DNA from: Cercophora sp. LCS_1
Lineage: Eukaryota; Ascomycota; Sordariomycetes; Sordariales; Lasiosphaeriaceae
Direction: 5' to 3'
Length of the DNA: 64,000 bases
Assembly (NCBI GenBank): GCA_036250225.1
Contig: JAPZLL010000072.1
Span: 48,633-112,632, forward strand
Shown: piece by piece, positions 23,263 through 34,011 of the stretch
Position numbering within the stretch: position 1 is the first letter of the stretch
Layout of the letters: the number at the start of each line of letters is the position of its first letter
Position numbers and translations under genes: made by a program
Notes under the pieces: generated by a model
What the model was told of the DNA's origin: nothing
Database searches by the model: none
What the model saw: only the letters and a program-made list of their open reading frames with translations

Positions 23263-23717
23263 ATATACCAGCACAGCCCACATTCCTGTCACCAGCCGGG
23301 ACCCACATCCTTGACGGTTCTCTGCAGCATCGTGGTGCTACCGCCTTGGGGCCTGATACTGATCACGCGCCGCATGTCGACCTGATCTTCGATTCGTCTG
23401 ACCGTTTACTTCTTAATAAGCCTCTCGAACATTTGGTCGCCCCTCGCAGCACAACACAGTAGTTGATGGAGCAGGTGGATACAGACGTGGAAACGTTTGC
23501 GACACCACGGATCAGAGCTTTGGTAGGTTCTCCCAGGGTCCCTCTCTGTAAAATGTCAGCACTTCTAGGTTTTGCCACCCACGAACTGGCGTTTTTGCAA
23601 ACATTGGACGAACCACGCAGACGGGCCAAGCGGCCCTGGCCGACTGTGGTTCAAGATGCTACGGCATAGCCGATTGCGACCCCGGCGGTGATGGATACTA
23701 ACGCTCCATTTATATAG
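23263..23717 (+). promoter_or_regulatory. TATA-like box, uORF and 5'-leader intron
   Basis: A TATATATA-type box lies at 23263-23272. A short upstream open frame starts with ATG at 23466. A candidate leader intron has a GTAGGT donor at 23523, a perfect TACTAAC branch near 23698 and a TATAG acceptor ending at 23717. If spliced, the upstream frame ends two codons after the junction, giving a uORF of about 20 codons ahead of the main start at 23935. Confidence 0.4.
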
Positions 23718-23934
23718 ATCTAGGAGTCACAATTTTCGTCCACATTTGAACAAGCCTCGTTCGTCCACTCGTTTCAAACGCCGTTACTTTGCCCTCGACG
23801 GCAGCGACTTCCGAGTTCGCAATTCCGACCCATGGAAATCGGTGAACCTTGATCTGATCAACGCCAGACAGCCGTTACACCTCGCTCGACCTTTCCAGAC
23901 CATTCGATCTCTCACCCACAGCCGATTACCGAAA

Positions 23935-26900
23935 ATGAATCGCTTCAGAACCAAGAAGAGAGCCAAGGATGATGCGTCCGCTGGCCGCCCCAGCCAGGAG
24001 TCTGAGCATTCCTCATCTTCTTTCTTCCGAAGAGGCAAGAAGCAACAGCCCGAGGAGATCAAGCCGGAGATCGACATTGCGACAGCACTTCCATCTAACG
24101 ACGACTTCCGCACAAGTTTGCTCATGACCAACCTTTCGGCACGCTTCTCTATGCTGAGGGAACAAGACGACCCGACCACGAAAATTGGGAAAGCTAGCGA
24201 CGACAGTGTGCTATACCCAAAGCGACAATCTCGGATGGCTGATTTCGGATTTTCGCCAGGCCTTGGTGGTGGTCTTTCAGATATCGCCGAGGTGGAATCG
24301 ATCAAGGCCTCGAGGCTCGCCCGCACAGGCTCATACGCCTCGGACGATCCAGAGTTGGGGCAGGGCGCTAGTGTGATGAACCGAAGCAAACCGACAGAGG
24401 GTAACAACTTGTTCGGTGGCAGGCAGAAAATCTACAAAATCCCAGCGGGCAAAAGCGGAGGAGGTGGCATGGTCGGCCGGGCGCTTTATGAGGATGACGT
24501 CGCGCTCTCCGCCTTCCAGCGGTGGAGAAAAGCAGAACGGGAGCGACGGTCATTCGAAGGCGATGACAATAGCGACGCACCACCGATGGAGGACGATGCA
24601 GAGCCTCTTGGGTACAACCGTAAACGGGAAACATCATCCACCACATCGTCTTCGTCTCTGGCACGAAATTCGACAGCGGCTACATCAATTACGTCCCAAC
24701 AAACAGGAGCGCTGAAAGACTGGCAGTCGACGTCCACAGCGCCAACCTCAGCCGCTTCTACGCCAGCTCTCGACCGCAGTGTCACCAGGACCAGGAGGTT
24801 ATATGAGCAGGTTGCACAGGAGGCCCAGGAGGCCAGCCCGGCCCTGTCTAAGATGGATGCCTTCACTCGGCAGAAGCCCTTTGGCGCGCGGACACCTGAT
24901 CTCGGCACCAACTCGCCCTCTCCTACAGCGAATGTGTTTTCTGATCGACTGTTCAGTGAGCGACGGGCCGCGCTGGCCAAGGTGAGCGCGCCGAACCTCA
25001 AAACCGTTAGCCCACCCCTATCCAGCACCTCGACGGCTCCCTCCGACTTGGGCCCCAAGCCCGTTGCGCAGCTCGAGACAAAGCCGGGGTTCGGCGCTTC
25101 ACCGCCGCTCAGCCCGCCGATCAGTGAAGGGAGTGACCAACCCCAGTCCCTCCTGACAATCCAGCCCAACGACCACGGGAAGGCCACGGCGATGGGTGTT
25201 TTCCAGAAGCCGGCTCAACCCTATGATGAGTCGAAATACGCCCAGCGCCAGATCCAGCTCCAGCAGGGCCGTGAGACACCAACCGGGAGGCTCCGGGCCG
25301 AGTCGAATGCATCATTTGCTACCGCTCGATCTCGATCTACTTCATCCGCCCAAAGGCAGAATTTCGAGGTCAGGCCAGAGCCAGTGAGATACCAGCCCGC
25401 TTTGGTCGAGGAAACTGTGGCTTCGACGCCCGCGCCAGAGTCGGCCTTGCCTCACTCTATCCTCAGCCAGATACCGGCTGCCCAAGCGAACATTGAGCGC
25501 CCCAACGACATGGACCACCCTGCCTTCAGGCAAAGCCCAGCCCTGGTGCCTTTGACAATCACCACAGCTCTTGATAATGAGCCATCACCGGTCTCATCGG
25601 GCCAGGCGAGTGCTTCGCTTGATGTCTCACCGGAGACACAAGAGCCGCAATATGACTCCCCGACTCTCCCCAGCCTCGGGCCCACCAATGGGGGACTCAG
25701 CGGATTGGTCCGCCAGCATCTTCGGTCAGAGAGCAATGCCTCGTCCATCTATGGCCCAAGCCCACCAGTATCCGGGTTTGAGGCCAAGTTCCCCAGCGAA
25801 AGTGAGCCTGCAGATGAAGGGTTCAGCTCTCGAGGTAACCCCTTTACATCCCCTGGACAAGAATGGACGGCGTCGTTCTACTCCACAGCAGGTGGACTGT
25901 CGAGCCCTCAACCAGAAATGCCTAATACTGTCGAGGAGACCAAGCCTAGCCCGCCGGTGGAACTCAAAGGCTCCCGGCGATCGAGCGACGTCCAAATCAC
26001 AGAGGAGGAGGCCGATGAGTTTGCCAACCAGCTTGCCGATGCTCGTCGTCGTGTCCGCGAGAAGCTCACCTCGTACGTTGACTCGGACAGCAGCAGAGCT
26101 GGCTCTCCCCTCTCGCACGCGGATTCTCCCAAGGATCTTCCCGGCCAGGCCGCTTCCAACCCTCTCGGAATCGGGATGCCGAAGCCCAAGAACAGCAAGG
26201 GCTCACTGATTGACCGATCGCGAAACCTGGTATCTGGGCAATCCAAAGCTAGCAAGGTGCTTGGACTTGGCTCGACGACTATGAGTGCATCGCCCAACCC
26301 ATCTCGACAAGTCTTCGAAGAGAAGGACACGGCCCCGCTGGAGACCATGGAGGAAGTTCCCAAGGAGGTCGAGGATCAAGCAGTTCGAGCTCCCGCCGAG
26401 CCGGAGCGCGGTTTGGAAGGGAGGGCAAGCAAGGAAGGAGAAGACGACAGCGGCAACGCTCACCCGGGCCTCAAGGCCTTCCGACAGGCCAGGAGAGAAT
26501 TGCAACGGCGCAAGGAGCTGGAAACACTGGCTCGACATCAGGCAACGGCCACAACACAGTCTCGCGATCCGTCCTTTGAGCAAAACCGGGAAACGCCACG
26601 CCGTTCCAACGAAGACCGCGGCCCCAGACAACGCACTCCTAGTAGGGAGCGACGTCCTCCTCCGGTCTCCTATCGTCAGCGGGCGCCGAGTGAGGAGCAT
26701 TATGGCACCAACCCCAATTCGCCCACAGCATCCAAGACATCGAGCGAGCGGGACCGAAGCGGCTCCGTCACGGGCGGCAGTCGTTCTTCGTCGCGCAACC
26801 GCCCGCCTAGACTGAGGGGCAATACCGGACCGAGCCACGACCAATTCGTACCTGCTGGTCCCCCAGGACAGCCCATGTTCCGTGCTCCAGGACTCCCTGG

Positions 26901-27711
26901 AACAGACATCAGGAACTCACCCATCATGCCTCCACAAGGATACCCGGGTCGCGCCGGTCTCTCGCCTGCTCCGTCTCCATCTCTCCATGGCTCAAAGTCC
27001 GCTGGCAATCTCGCAGTCTACTCGGGCCGCCCTGGTTATGAACCCAACTATGGGTTGCCGTCTCCCATCTCACCGCTTGCCGGCGGGCTTCCCCCATCCC
27101 CATATGGTCCATCACCTGTTGGGACGCCCACCACTCTCGGCCCCCGGCCTCGTCAAGCCTCGGCGTCACAGTCACCAGCGTTTGGCCCCTCGGGAACAAA
27201 CGGTCCTCCCAGGCGACCAGTTGACAAGAGAGACATCTCGGAGCCGACGTTTGTCATGTCCACCAGCCGAGTCCCCACCGTCAATCTGCCTCAGGATGGT
27301 CAACAACGTCCTTTCCAAGCTCCTCCAGTGCCGCCCATCAATCCTCGTCGTCGCGAGACATCGCGCCCTCGCCATTACGACGATGGGAACCTGAGCGCTC
27401 CCCGCCTGCCGTTCGCCAGCCAGGGGAACGGCAGCACGTCTAGCCTGGACTACTCGGAGGATAACCGCAGCGCTTTCACTAGCGAGGACGAGGATGGAAG
27501 CAAGCAGGACCAACGACGACGGTTCCGTAAGCCTCCCGTCGAGGCTCCGGGATACTCGGGTGCTCGGAACCAGGGCATGCCCATGATGCCGGGAATGAGG
27601 AGGGACAACAGTCCTCCCTTTGTCGCCAAGGGTCCGCCAGCAAGCCGGACTGTCGTGACGTCCAACGCCAAGGTCACCCAAAACATGAACGTTCCCGGAG
27701 GCATGTTTTGA
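23935..27711 (+). CDS. Large disordered conserved fungal protein
   Basis: A single uninterrupted exon of 1258 residues starting at MNRFRTKKRAK. The open frame extends upstream to 23746 but only from a TTG, so the ATG at 23935 was chosen. The first ~220 residues look like the ordered or conserved part: a Lys/Arg-rich start, then DIATALPSNDDFRTSLLMTN, LSARFSMLREQDDP and a KPTEGNNLFGGRQKIYKIPA block followed by ALSAFQRWRKAERERR. The rest is Ser/Pro/Arg-rich, with a short helical stretch near FRQARRELQRRKELETLA. There is no catalytic domain, signal peptide or membrane helix. Proteins of this type are widespread but uncharacterised in filamentous ascomycetes; a scaffold or septal/cell-polarity role would be speculation. 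It has a long 5' leader. Confidence 0.8.
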   Translation: MNRFRTKKRAKDDASAGRPSQESEHSSSSFFRRGKKQQPEEIKPEIDIATALPSNDDFRTSLLMTNLSARFSMLREQDDPTTKIGKASDDSVLYPKRQSRMADFGFSPGLGGGLSDIAEVESIKASRLARTGSYASDDPELGQGASVMNRSKPTEGNNLFGGRQKIYKIPAGKSGGGGMVGRALYEDDVALSAFQRWRKAERERRSFEGDDNSDAPPMEDDAEPLGYNRKRETSSTTSSSSLARNSTAATSITSQQTGALKDWQSTSTAPTSAASTPALDRSVTRTRRLYEQVAQEAQEASPALSKMDAFTRQKPFGARTPDLGTNSPSPTANVFSDRLFSERRAALAKVSAPNLKTVSPPLSSTSTAPSDLGPKPVAQLETKPGFGASPPLSPPISEGSDQPQSLLTIQPNDHGKATAMGVFQKPAQPYDESKYAQRQIQLQQGRETPTGRLRAESNASFATARSRSTSSAQRQNFEVRPEPVRYQPALVEETVASTPAPESALPHSILSQIPAAQANIERPNDMDHPAFRQSPALVPLTITTALDNEPSPVSSGQASASLDVSPETQEPQYDSPTLPSLGPTNGGLSGLVRQHLRSESNASSIYGPSPPVSGFEAKFPSESEPADEGFSSRGNPFTSPGQEWTASFYSTAGGLSSPQPEMPNTVEETKPSPPVELKGSRRSSDVQITEEEADEFANQLADARRRVREKLTSYVDSDSSRAGSPLSHADSPKDLPGQAASNPLGIGMPKPKNSKGSLIDRSRNLVSGQSKASKVLGLGSTTMSASPNPSRQVFEEKDTAPLETMEEVPKEVEDQAVRAPAEPERGLEGRASKEGEDDSGNAHPGLKAFRQARRELQRRKELETLARHQATATTQSRDPSFEQNRETPRRSNEDRGPRQRTPSRERRPPPVSYRQRAPSEEHYGTNPNSPTASKTSSERDRSGSVTGGSRSSSRNRPPRLRGNTGPSHDQFVPAGPPGQPMFRAPGLPGTDIRNSPIMPPQGYPGRAGLSPAPSPSLHGSKSAGNLAVYSGRPGYEPNYGLPSPISPLAGGLPPSPYGPSPVGTPTTLGPRPRQASASQSPAFGPSGTNGPPRRPVDKRDISEPTFVMSTSRVPTVNLPQDGQQRPFQAPPVPPINPRRRETSRPRHYDDGNLSAPRLPFASQGNGSTSSLDYSEDNRSAFTSEDEDGSKQDQRRRFRKPPVEAPGYSGARNQGMPMMPGMRRDNSPPFVAKGPPASRTVVTSNAKVTQNMNVPGGMF

Positions 27712-28499
27712 TGCAGCATCGGCGCAACTACAGCTGATGCCTCGCACCCCAACCAGCTGCATCTCTTTGGATGCAACCAGCCTTCTTTTTTATCTTCTCG
27801 GGCTCAGCCCCAACCTTTGCAACAGCCGACTTTGGCGCCGACGCAATGACTCGTCGATATCACCATGAGGCCATGAAACTGTGATACCTCTGTATACTAG
27901 ACCATTTCTGTGTTTTTAGGGATGATTTTCCGTTCTTTTTCTTCACTTTACGTTTCTCTGTTCTTGATGGTCACGACGATGGGTGGCCAATTACGACTTT
28001 TTTCATGACTCTGGTGGAGTCAGCGCTCGGACCGGTATCGCTGGAGATACCGGGTTAATATTCGTGTGTGCTAGGCGTTGGACCTAGCTTCTTGACAAAA
28101 TTTTGAGTCGATCGAGGATTCGCTTATTTACATCGGTAGGGGGCGTTCATGAGCGACGGGGCCTCGGGGCCTGCGCCGGGTTTAGCGGGAGCATTGTTTG
28201 GCGTGCTGCCTGGTGAGAATGGACATATAGGGCTGAAGATATCCTTAGGTTAGCCATGAAAAAAGTTGAATCTGCCAAGTCTGGGTCTGAAGTGACAAGG
28301 TGTCGTCGGGTGAAGGTGTGCACAGTCAGCATCCGCGTGACCCGCCTGCATTCCAAACGGGAGGGGCCACACGTTCCCGTCCTCCGTCCGAACCCCATTC
28401 GTCCCACGTCCAACGTCAACCTTATTTCCAGCACAACACCACCCCCCCCCCCCCCGCACACATTCGTGACATTCATCTCACGCATCCGCAACCGACAAG
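27712..28499. other. Intergenic, GNAT promoter
   Basis: Holds the 3' end of the disordered-protein gene and the promoter of the GNAT gene, with a run of 14 C at 28442-28455 about 45 bp before the start codon. No gene seen. Confidence 0.5.
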
Positions 28500-29283
28500 A
28501 TGGCATTCATCCGCCCCTTCAAACAAGCTGACACCGAAGAATGCAAGTTCATTGTACGTTTTTGCGTCTCCTTGCTTTCCGTCGCTCCACTAACCTAACC
28601 CCACCTCTTCGGTGGTACTCCAGTGCCGCGCAACCCTCCCACCCTCACTCGCCTCCTCCCCGCAAGCCTACGCCATGGCGCCCTACCTCTGGACCCTCCA
28701 ATTCACGTACCTCTTTCCGGAGAACTGTTTTGTTCTCGACGACGGCACAGGCCATGTCGTAGGCTACGTCATCGGCGCGCCCGACGTGTTCAAGATGAAG
28801 GAGCTGTACCCGAGATATATCGCAAACGTGTTGCAGAGCGAGCAAGGTCTCAAAGACGTTCCGCCGCCGAAGCAGATGGAGGTTTTGGAGCCTTGGAATG
28901 TGCCTGTTGAGGGTGGGGGCGGTGTTGTCACTGGTGAAAACGGAGGAGAGACGAAAGTCAACCCGCAGTGTTTGGCACAGACGGCGTATAGTATTGAGTG
29001 GTTGGTTTTGGAGGGGGTTGAGGGGAAGAGGGAGCTTGTGGAGAAGTATAGGGCGATGTTGCATATTGATATTTTGGAGGGATGGCAGGGACAAGGATGG
29101 GGTAAGAAGATGATCGAGAGGTTTGTTGAGAGTGTGAAGGAGAAGGGCGGGTGTGAAAAGGGGATTCAGTTGGGGGTTGCGGGGGAGAATACCAAGGTTG
29201 TGAGGTTTTATGAGAGGGTCGGGTGGAGGGTTGTTGAGGGCGGGGAGAGGGAGGGGAATGTGTGGATGGTTAGGGATTTGTAG
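28500..29283 (+). CDS. GNAT-family N-acetyltransferase
   Basis: Exon 1, 28500-28553, encodes MAFIRPFKQADTEECKFI. A 70-bp intron (GTACGT...CTAAC...CAG) leads to exon 2, 28624-29283. Total 237 residues. The N-terminal strand IRPFKQADTEE, the LDDGTGHVVGYVIGAPD strand pair, and the acetyl-CoA loop ILEGWQGQGWGKKMIERF (Q/RxxGxG/A) followed by GVAGENTKVVRFYERVGW are characteristic of GNAT enzymes. A poly-Gly/Glu insertion sits near the middle. The family acetylates small molecules, sugars or proteins; the substrate cannot be predicted. Codon bias changes from GC-ending in the first half to G/T-rich in the second. Downstream begins the decayed accessory island. Confidence 0.85.
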
Positions 29284-29408
29284 GGGTGGAAATGGGCATT
29301 GTTTAGTGATTCTTGTGTGTGGATGGCATTCGTTAGTTTTGTAGGAGGACTAGCTAAGGTATCTTGGCGCAAGCCGAGTTTTACGGAATACGCCTTGCGG
29401 GGTGATGA

Positions 29409-30605
29409 ATGAAGCATTCTATTCGCCTGCAGGTTTTCGGTGGATGGTTATGGGCAAACCAGAGTTGGTTGTTATGGAAGGTGCGGCTGAGCACCCACAC
29501 CATGGTGACCTGGCGTTCTTGCCACAGGCTGTGTGGTCAGGCTTCGCATCTCGCCCCGCTTTACCTTCCTCGCTCGCTCTCCCGTCTCCGTGGAGGAATG
29601 CGGAATATTATCAACTTGGGCACCGAGTTTGCCCTGTTGCAAGAACGCTATCGTAAAACCAATACGCAATCGCTGGTTTCCCGTCGCTGGTGTCGATAGA
29701 ATGGGGTAAGCCTCTGGCAATTGCGCCCATGGGATCAGCTATTCTAATCGATACCTCAGGTCCAACTCCAGTCGTACCTCGAATAAGGTCACCTACCACT
29801 CCGATAGTACTGAGCCCTCAGCCAAACTGAGAGCTTGTCCTGGAAAGACAAGAACGAGAACAGGAGCGGGCGAAGCGCTTGGGCGGCGAAAGAGTGCGGC
29901 AGCAATCGGGGCAAAGTGAAGACCAAGAGGGGGACGGCAGTTAGTACCATGCGTACCATGATGATGATGTGAGTATCCCTTGCATGGAGTCTTAAGAAAT
30001 GGTTTTCTTATTCTGTGACAATTACCTAGACCGGAGGTTTCCCAAATCCAGAACCGTCATCTTGGGCCCTGCCTGCCGAGCTGAGCAGCGACCTCCATCC
30101 TCGGCAGAGGCCAAGGTTTGAAGATCCGATCGATATTTCAAGCCCCAACATACTGATTAAAAGCATCATAAATGGCGACTTAGGTGCTGCCCAGCGAGCT
30201 TTAAGCTCGGGCGTCGACCCAAATGGAGATGGAACGCAATTTCCATTGGTCACAGCGGCCGCACACGGTAGCGTCAGTACAGTCGAGCTGCTCTCTCTTC
30301 ACGGCGCCGACCTCAACGCAGAGCACCCACAGTACGGCTCTGCTCTCAACACAGCCATTGAGAAGAAGCATTGGGAACTGGCCAGTTGGCTGTTGAGACA
30401 TGGTGCTGCAGGCGATGATATTCCAGCGTCGAACGAGGAGGCCAGCGAGCGCGTCCCTGAGCTACAGCTGTACCGATCCACACTTCACTACTACAACTGT
30501 TCCGTGTCTCAGTCGGCTAGCAGACCGACAAGGTGGCACCTTGGCGACAACAGCAGGCGTGGTTGCCAACACCGACAGGCTACGGAAGCAGATGCATCGG
30601 TCTAG
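29409..30605 (+). pseudogene. Decayed STAND-like N-terminus with ankyrin repeats
   Basis: Coding fragments in several frames. RNIINLGTEFALLQERYRK near 29600-29660 continues, after a frameshift near 29690, as SIEWGKPLAIAPMGSAILID, then hits TGA near 29828 and TAG near 29943. After a probable intron (GTGAGT near 29969, CTAG acceptor near 30029), a clean frame encodes about 2.5 ankyrin repeats (HGSVSTVELLSLHGADLN, then SALNTAIEKKHWELASWLLRHGA). The first part resembles N-terminal domains of fungal NLR/STAND-type proteins; that assignment is from memory of the family style and is tentative. The ankyrin assignment is good. Such genes often act in non-self recognition, but this copy cannot make a full protein. 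Confidence 0.5.
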
Positions 30606-32397
30606 CCACCCCTCGGTCAAACTCTCTGAAGATGCCGCCTGGGAGTTGAGAGGGAATCCCTTTCGCCCTTGCACTCATGAGAGAGACAGCATGGAGAACT
30701 GCTGGGGCAGGAAAGACGTGTTGCAACATCTCGACACCAAGACTGGCTTTCATCTTCTTGACAAGTTCTTGGAGCACCTGGAGAACAGGAAACCCTTGAG
30801 CGACGCGATGCCCTCTGTTCTGCCTCTGGGGGCCGTTGTCTTTGGCAAATTCTGAGGCGGCGATCGTCGAGCCACGGAATACCAGCAAGAGATCATCAAG
30901 TCGAGCAACGACTGCTCCATCTTTGCGTGGGGACTCGATCAGCCTCTGACAACGTAATGGAGGGCGGAGGGCAACAGCATGCTTGCGCGACACCCTGCGG
31001 CCTTCTCGCGCTGTGGGAGTCTGAGACCCCCAAACCAAACGGAACTCGGTCTTTGGGGCTATCTGGTCACCGAAGCCCCGTTCAATCAAACCAATGTTGG
31101 CCTGGAGATGCCCCTTCTCTTGGCTGACATTCCGATTGGGAGCTCTGGCTTGACGCATACCTACGCCATCCTTCCAGTCATCAGCGGTAACTACCCGGTT
31201 TGCCTCCCGATATTCCCCACAGAGAAGGAGAGCCCCAGAGAGACCAAAACCAGAATGACGGTCGTGCGGCGCCGGTGGTGCAACGCCACACGGCTCCTCC
31301 CGCTACCTACCGATGACGGAGGATGGCCTTTCGAGGTCTGCTCAAGACTTGTCATCATTGCGACTAGACCTGTCAAGGCGATCCTTCCTCCGTCTTGGCT
31401 TACCCAGCAGTCTCCCCGGCAGTTGAGGTTTCACGTCTCTATATCCAAGAGCGTCAAATGTCTGGAATTCTGGCCCAGCTCCATGACTCTCGACGAGGTC
31501 CGAGGGTTACCCAAGCTGGGTCACTGTATCCAGTTCAATGGTTCGTTTCCCTTACATTCCTCTTCTGGAGACACCGTGTTCCTCCTTCTCCGGAAATGTT
31601 TGGACGAGGCGGACGACACGTTGGGTCAAAGTATCGACATCCTGGTGACCGTGTCTCTCAGCGTTCCGCCCGCAAACGTGAGCTGGACCCGTGCAACTTC
31701 TTGGTCGTGGGTCAAATCTAGGGCAAACCTCGATGCACCTTCCTTGGCGGCCTTATTCTTCTCCTGCCCAGAGATGGCCGAAGCATTTGGGACGCAACGC
31801 AACCGCTACGCTCCCCCAGCAGAGGTCAAACTGTAGCATAGCGTGTACCATTGTCAACAGCCAGATGACCTTGAAACTATGGGGAGCGCTCGAGACCACA
31901 TTTATCTCAGTGTCGACGACAGAGACTGTGACCCCGGAGACTTGAGCGGACACAGCCAAGACTGGCAAGACTTTCTCTAGCAAGTTTCGTAGGTCACGAA
32001 GGTGCAACTGCTCTTCAGGCTCTATTCCATGCCAAATGCCAGGTTCAATACATGAAGAGGATGCACTTGATCGAATGCGGCACACTTTGATACTCGAGAG
32101 GCACCCGCCATACGCCGCTGGGTAGGATCAACTCCCTGCAGGTACAACACCAAATTCTCGTGTGTTCAGCAGCCAGCCGTCTATCCTCATCCCGGGAACC
32201 TTCGGCACAGTATCGTGATCCGGAATTTCATTCATCCCGTTTGTGTTTCGCTTCGGCATGGGTGTTTCTTTGCCCGCGAGTCGGCCATGGCGGCACCGGG
32301 ACATTCATTGCTCTTGGTAGATGCCCGCCATGTATCCCAGGTGCCCTGGATGAGGTTTCCGCTTATGCGTCTCAGCCTCGGTGACCAACTTTTGTGA
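30606..32397 (+). pseudogene. Decayed HET-like protein gene
   Basis: One frame from about 30400 to 31836 is open except for TGA at 30853-30855 and TAA at 30955-30957. Across the first stop it reads GKF-stop-GGDRRATEYQQEI, then IKSSNDCSIFAWGLD, and across the second ..PLTT-stop-WRAEG, then MLARHPAAFSRCG. EIIKSSxDxSIFAW followed by LLAxxPxxFxxxG is the segment that follows the HET domain in many fungal heterokaryon-incompatibility-like proteins. The HET domain core itself is not recognisable. Frames resembling the C-terminal part (LKLWGALETTFISVSTTE near 31862) continue with more stops to about 32.4 kb. Both internal stops could come from Trp (TGG) and Gln (CAA) codons by C:G to T:A changes. 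Confidence 0.5.
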
Positions 32398-32844
32398 CCC
32401 TGCATCTTTTGTCGACAATACCGCGGCACGTAGGGCAACAAGATAATTTAACCCATCATGAGGATTCGGGGTCGGTACGAATCAGGAGGGGATGCTCAAG
32501 TGCCAGGGCAAGTGGCACAATGATTAGTCTAGGCGGTGGGATGGAGGAAGATGGAGGTGAGGTTTGACGAGGAATGGTTGGGGAGTTTCATTCGGATGGT
32601 GATTGTTTTGTCTTTTGTGTTAGACGTGAGATTTTTCTTTTACGAGTGTAGAAAGCATCAAGACATAAGCACTAAGTTTGAGTGGCTGCGTGGATTTCAT
32701 TCATAGCTTCAGTGAGAATCTATGCTACCTGATTAACCCCGTAGTAGAACTCATCCAATCTATGCCGCTTTGACTCCTCCCTTCTCAATTTCCACCGCAT
32801 GATCACAAGCTGCCATGTCTGCATATCGTGTCGCGGCCACGTCC
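32398..32844. other. Intergenic in the accessory island
   Basis: About 450 bp with no recognisable gene, between the decayed HET-like gene and a small minus-strand gene. Confidence 0.5.
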
Positions 32845-33312
32845 TCAATTCCTACCCAACAACTGCTGGTTCCACTGCCCCCGGATCCTATCATACTCAT
32901 GGTCCCACACCACAACCGGAAAAAGCCAAGTCGTGTGATTACCCTGGGGATATAGCAGCTGCTGAATCTCAACAGTAGAGCAAGGTTCGGGAGTTCTTGG
33001 TCCCTGGAACGGCACGAATCTCGACTGGTACACAGTCCCAAGACCTGTGGGGGAATCCTGGGAGGTCTGTGGATCGAGGCGTTCATCCCGCATGAGAATG
33101 TTCCGTAAAAGGTCGAGCGAAGATTGCTCAACGGCCGGAGGGCTGGGAACGGAGATGTAGACCTCGAAGATGTCGTCGTAGACGAGGGCGATGGGTTTGA
33201 CGAGGCCATGGACTTTGTCGTTTGGGTGGCTATTTATTGCGTCGAGGAGGCGAGGCCATCGCGCTTCGAACTCGCGGGTCACGCACGGGTGTTGGGGTGG
33301 TAGAGCTGTCAT
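32845..33312 (-). CDS. Small uncharacterised protein
   Basis: A single-exon frame of 155 residues starting MTALPPQHPCVTREFEARWP. The open frame runs further upstream, but its earlier start would be TTG, so the ATG at 33312 is used. No signal peptide or membrane helix. The sequence looks like a real folded protein: alternating hydrophobic pattern, WPRLLDAINSHPNDKVHGL, IALVYDDIFEVYISVPSPP and a Trp-rich C-terminus VVVWDHEYDRIRGQWNQQLL. I do not recognise the family. It is the only apparently intact gene between the GNAT gene and the stomatin-like gene. Confidence 0.5.
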   Translation of the reverse strand: MTALPPQHPCVTREFEARWPRLLDAINSHPNDKVHGLVKPIALVYDDIFEVYISVPSPPAVEQSSLDLLRNILMRDERLDPQTSQDSPTGLGTVYQSRFVPFQGPRTPEPCSTVEIQQLLYPQGNHTTWLFPVVVWDHEYDRIRGQWNQQLLGRN

Positions 33313-34011
33313 TTTTGCTGGTTGAAGATGGTGGGAGATCAAGAGGCGTGTGAGGAGATTTTAAACAGTGTTAGGGCAGGGACAGCTGGGCTGGGATGAG
33401 AAAGAGCTTCCATGTGAGTCGGGGGGATGGTCTATTTGCCGGTGTGTGACACTGCCCGTGACACAATCTGAGCCCGAATTTCAGCATTACTAGGTAGATA
33501 CTATGACTTGCGTTTGTCACCCATTGGTGACACGGAGCACTGAATCTTGCTTCCATGGCTGTTGAGACTCACGTTTGACCGCGATGTAACTTTCTTACAG
33601 GGATCATCATGGGCTTTGAGTTTACCTTTCTTATAGCGGCCACAGGGCTTCTAGTCTACATGAGTTGAAATATACGACTGACAGATCAAGCTGAAAGTGA
33701 GGATTGTGATCTGTCTTTAACACGTTCCTTGACGCTGTTACTGCAATCTCTTCAGACCAGGACTCTTATCTCCAATGCATGTATCATGCGTCTCCGACAC
33801 ACAGATAGTCTGAGGTTTGTGAACTTGATGGTTTTCTGTTTACTGACACCTTTCAACTCGCAGCCCAGAGAATGGCGAACAAAACATTGAAAACATGAAA
33901 AAAGACAACATATCATGAAAGGATCCATCACACAGCGTGCTGATCATGAGCCTCGGCCCACTGACTCTAGGCAATGTAGGTAGAGTTGGAGAACACCAAC
34001 AACTAAACCAA
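33313..34011. other. Intergenic in the accessory island
   Basis: No gene recognised. Moderately AT-rich, with short open frames only. Confidence 0.5.

Larger units (their letters stand above)
18007..23934. other. 5.9-kb gene-poor region
   Basis: Between the divergently transcribed GH3 gene and the 1258-residue protein gene. It contains many T-tracts, a short GA repeat near 18228-18250, and no conserved coding block. The longest open frame is 401 codons on the minus strand at 21112-22317. The right 0.7 kb looks like the promoter and 5' leader of the plus-strand gene. Confidence 0.5.

Noticed and set aside
23746..23934. Upstream extension of the 1258-residue protein
   Set aside because: It would start at TTG. 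The ATG at 23935 begins the conserved-looking MNRFRTKK segment.
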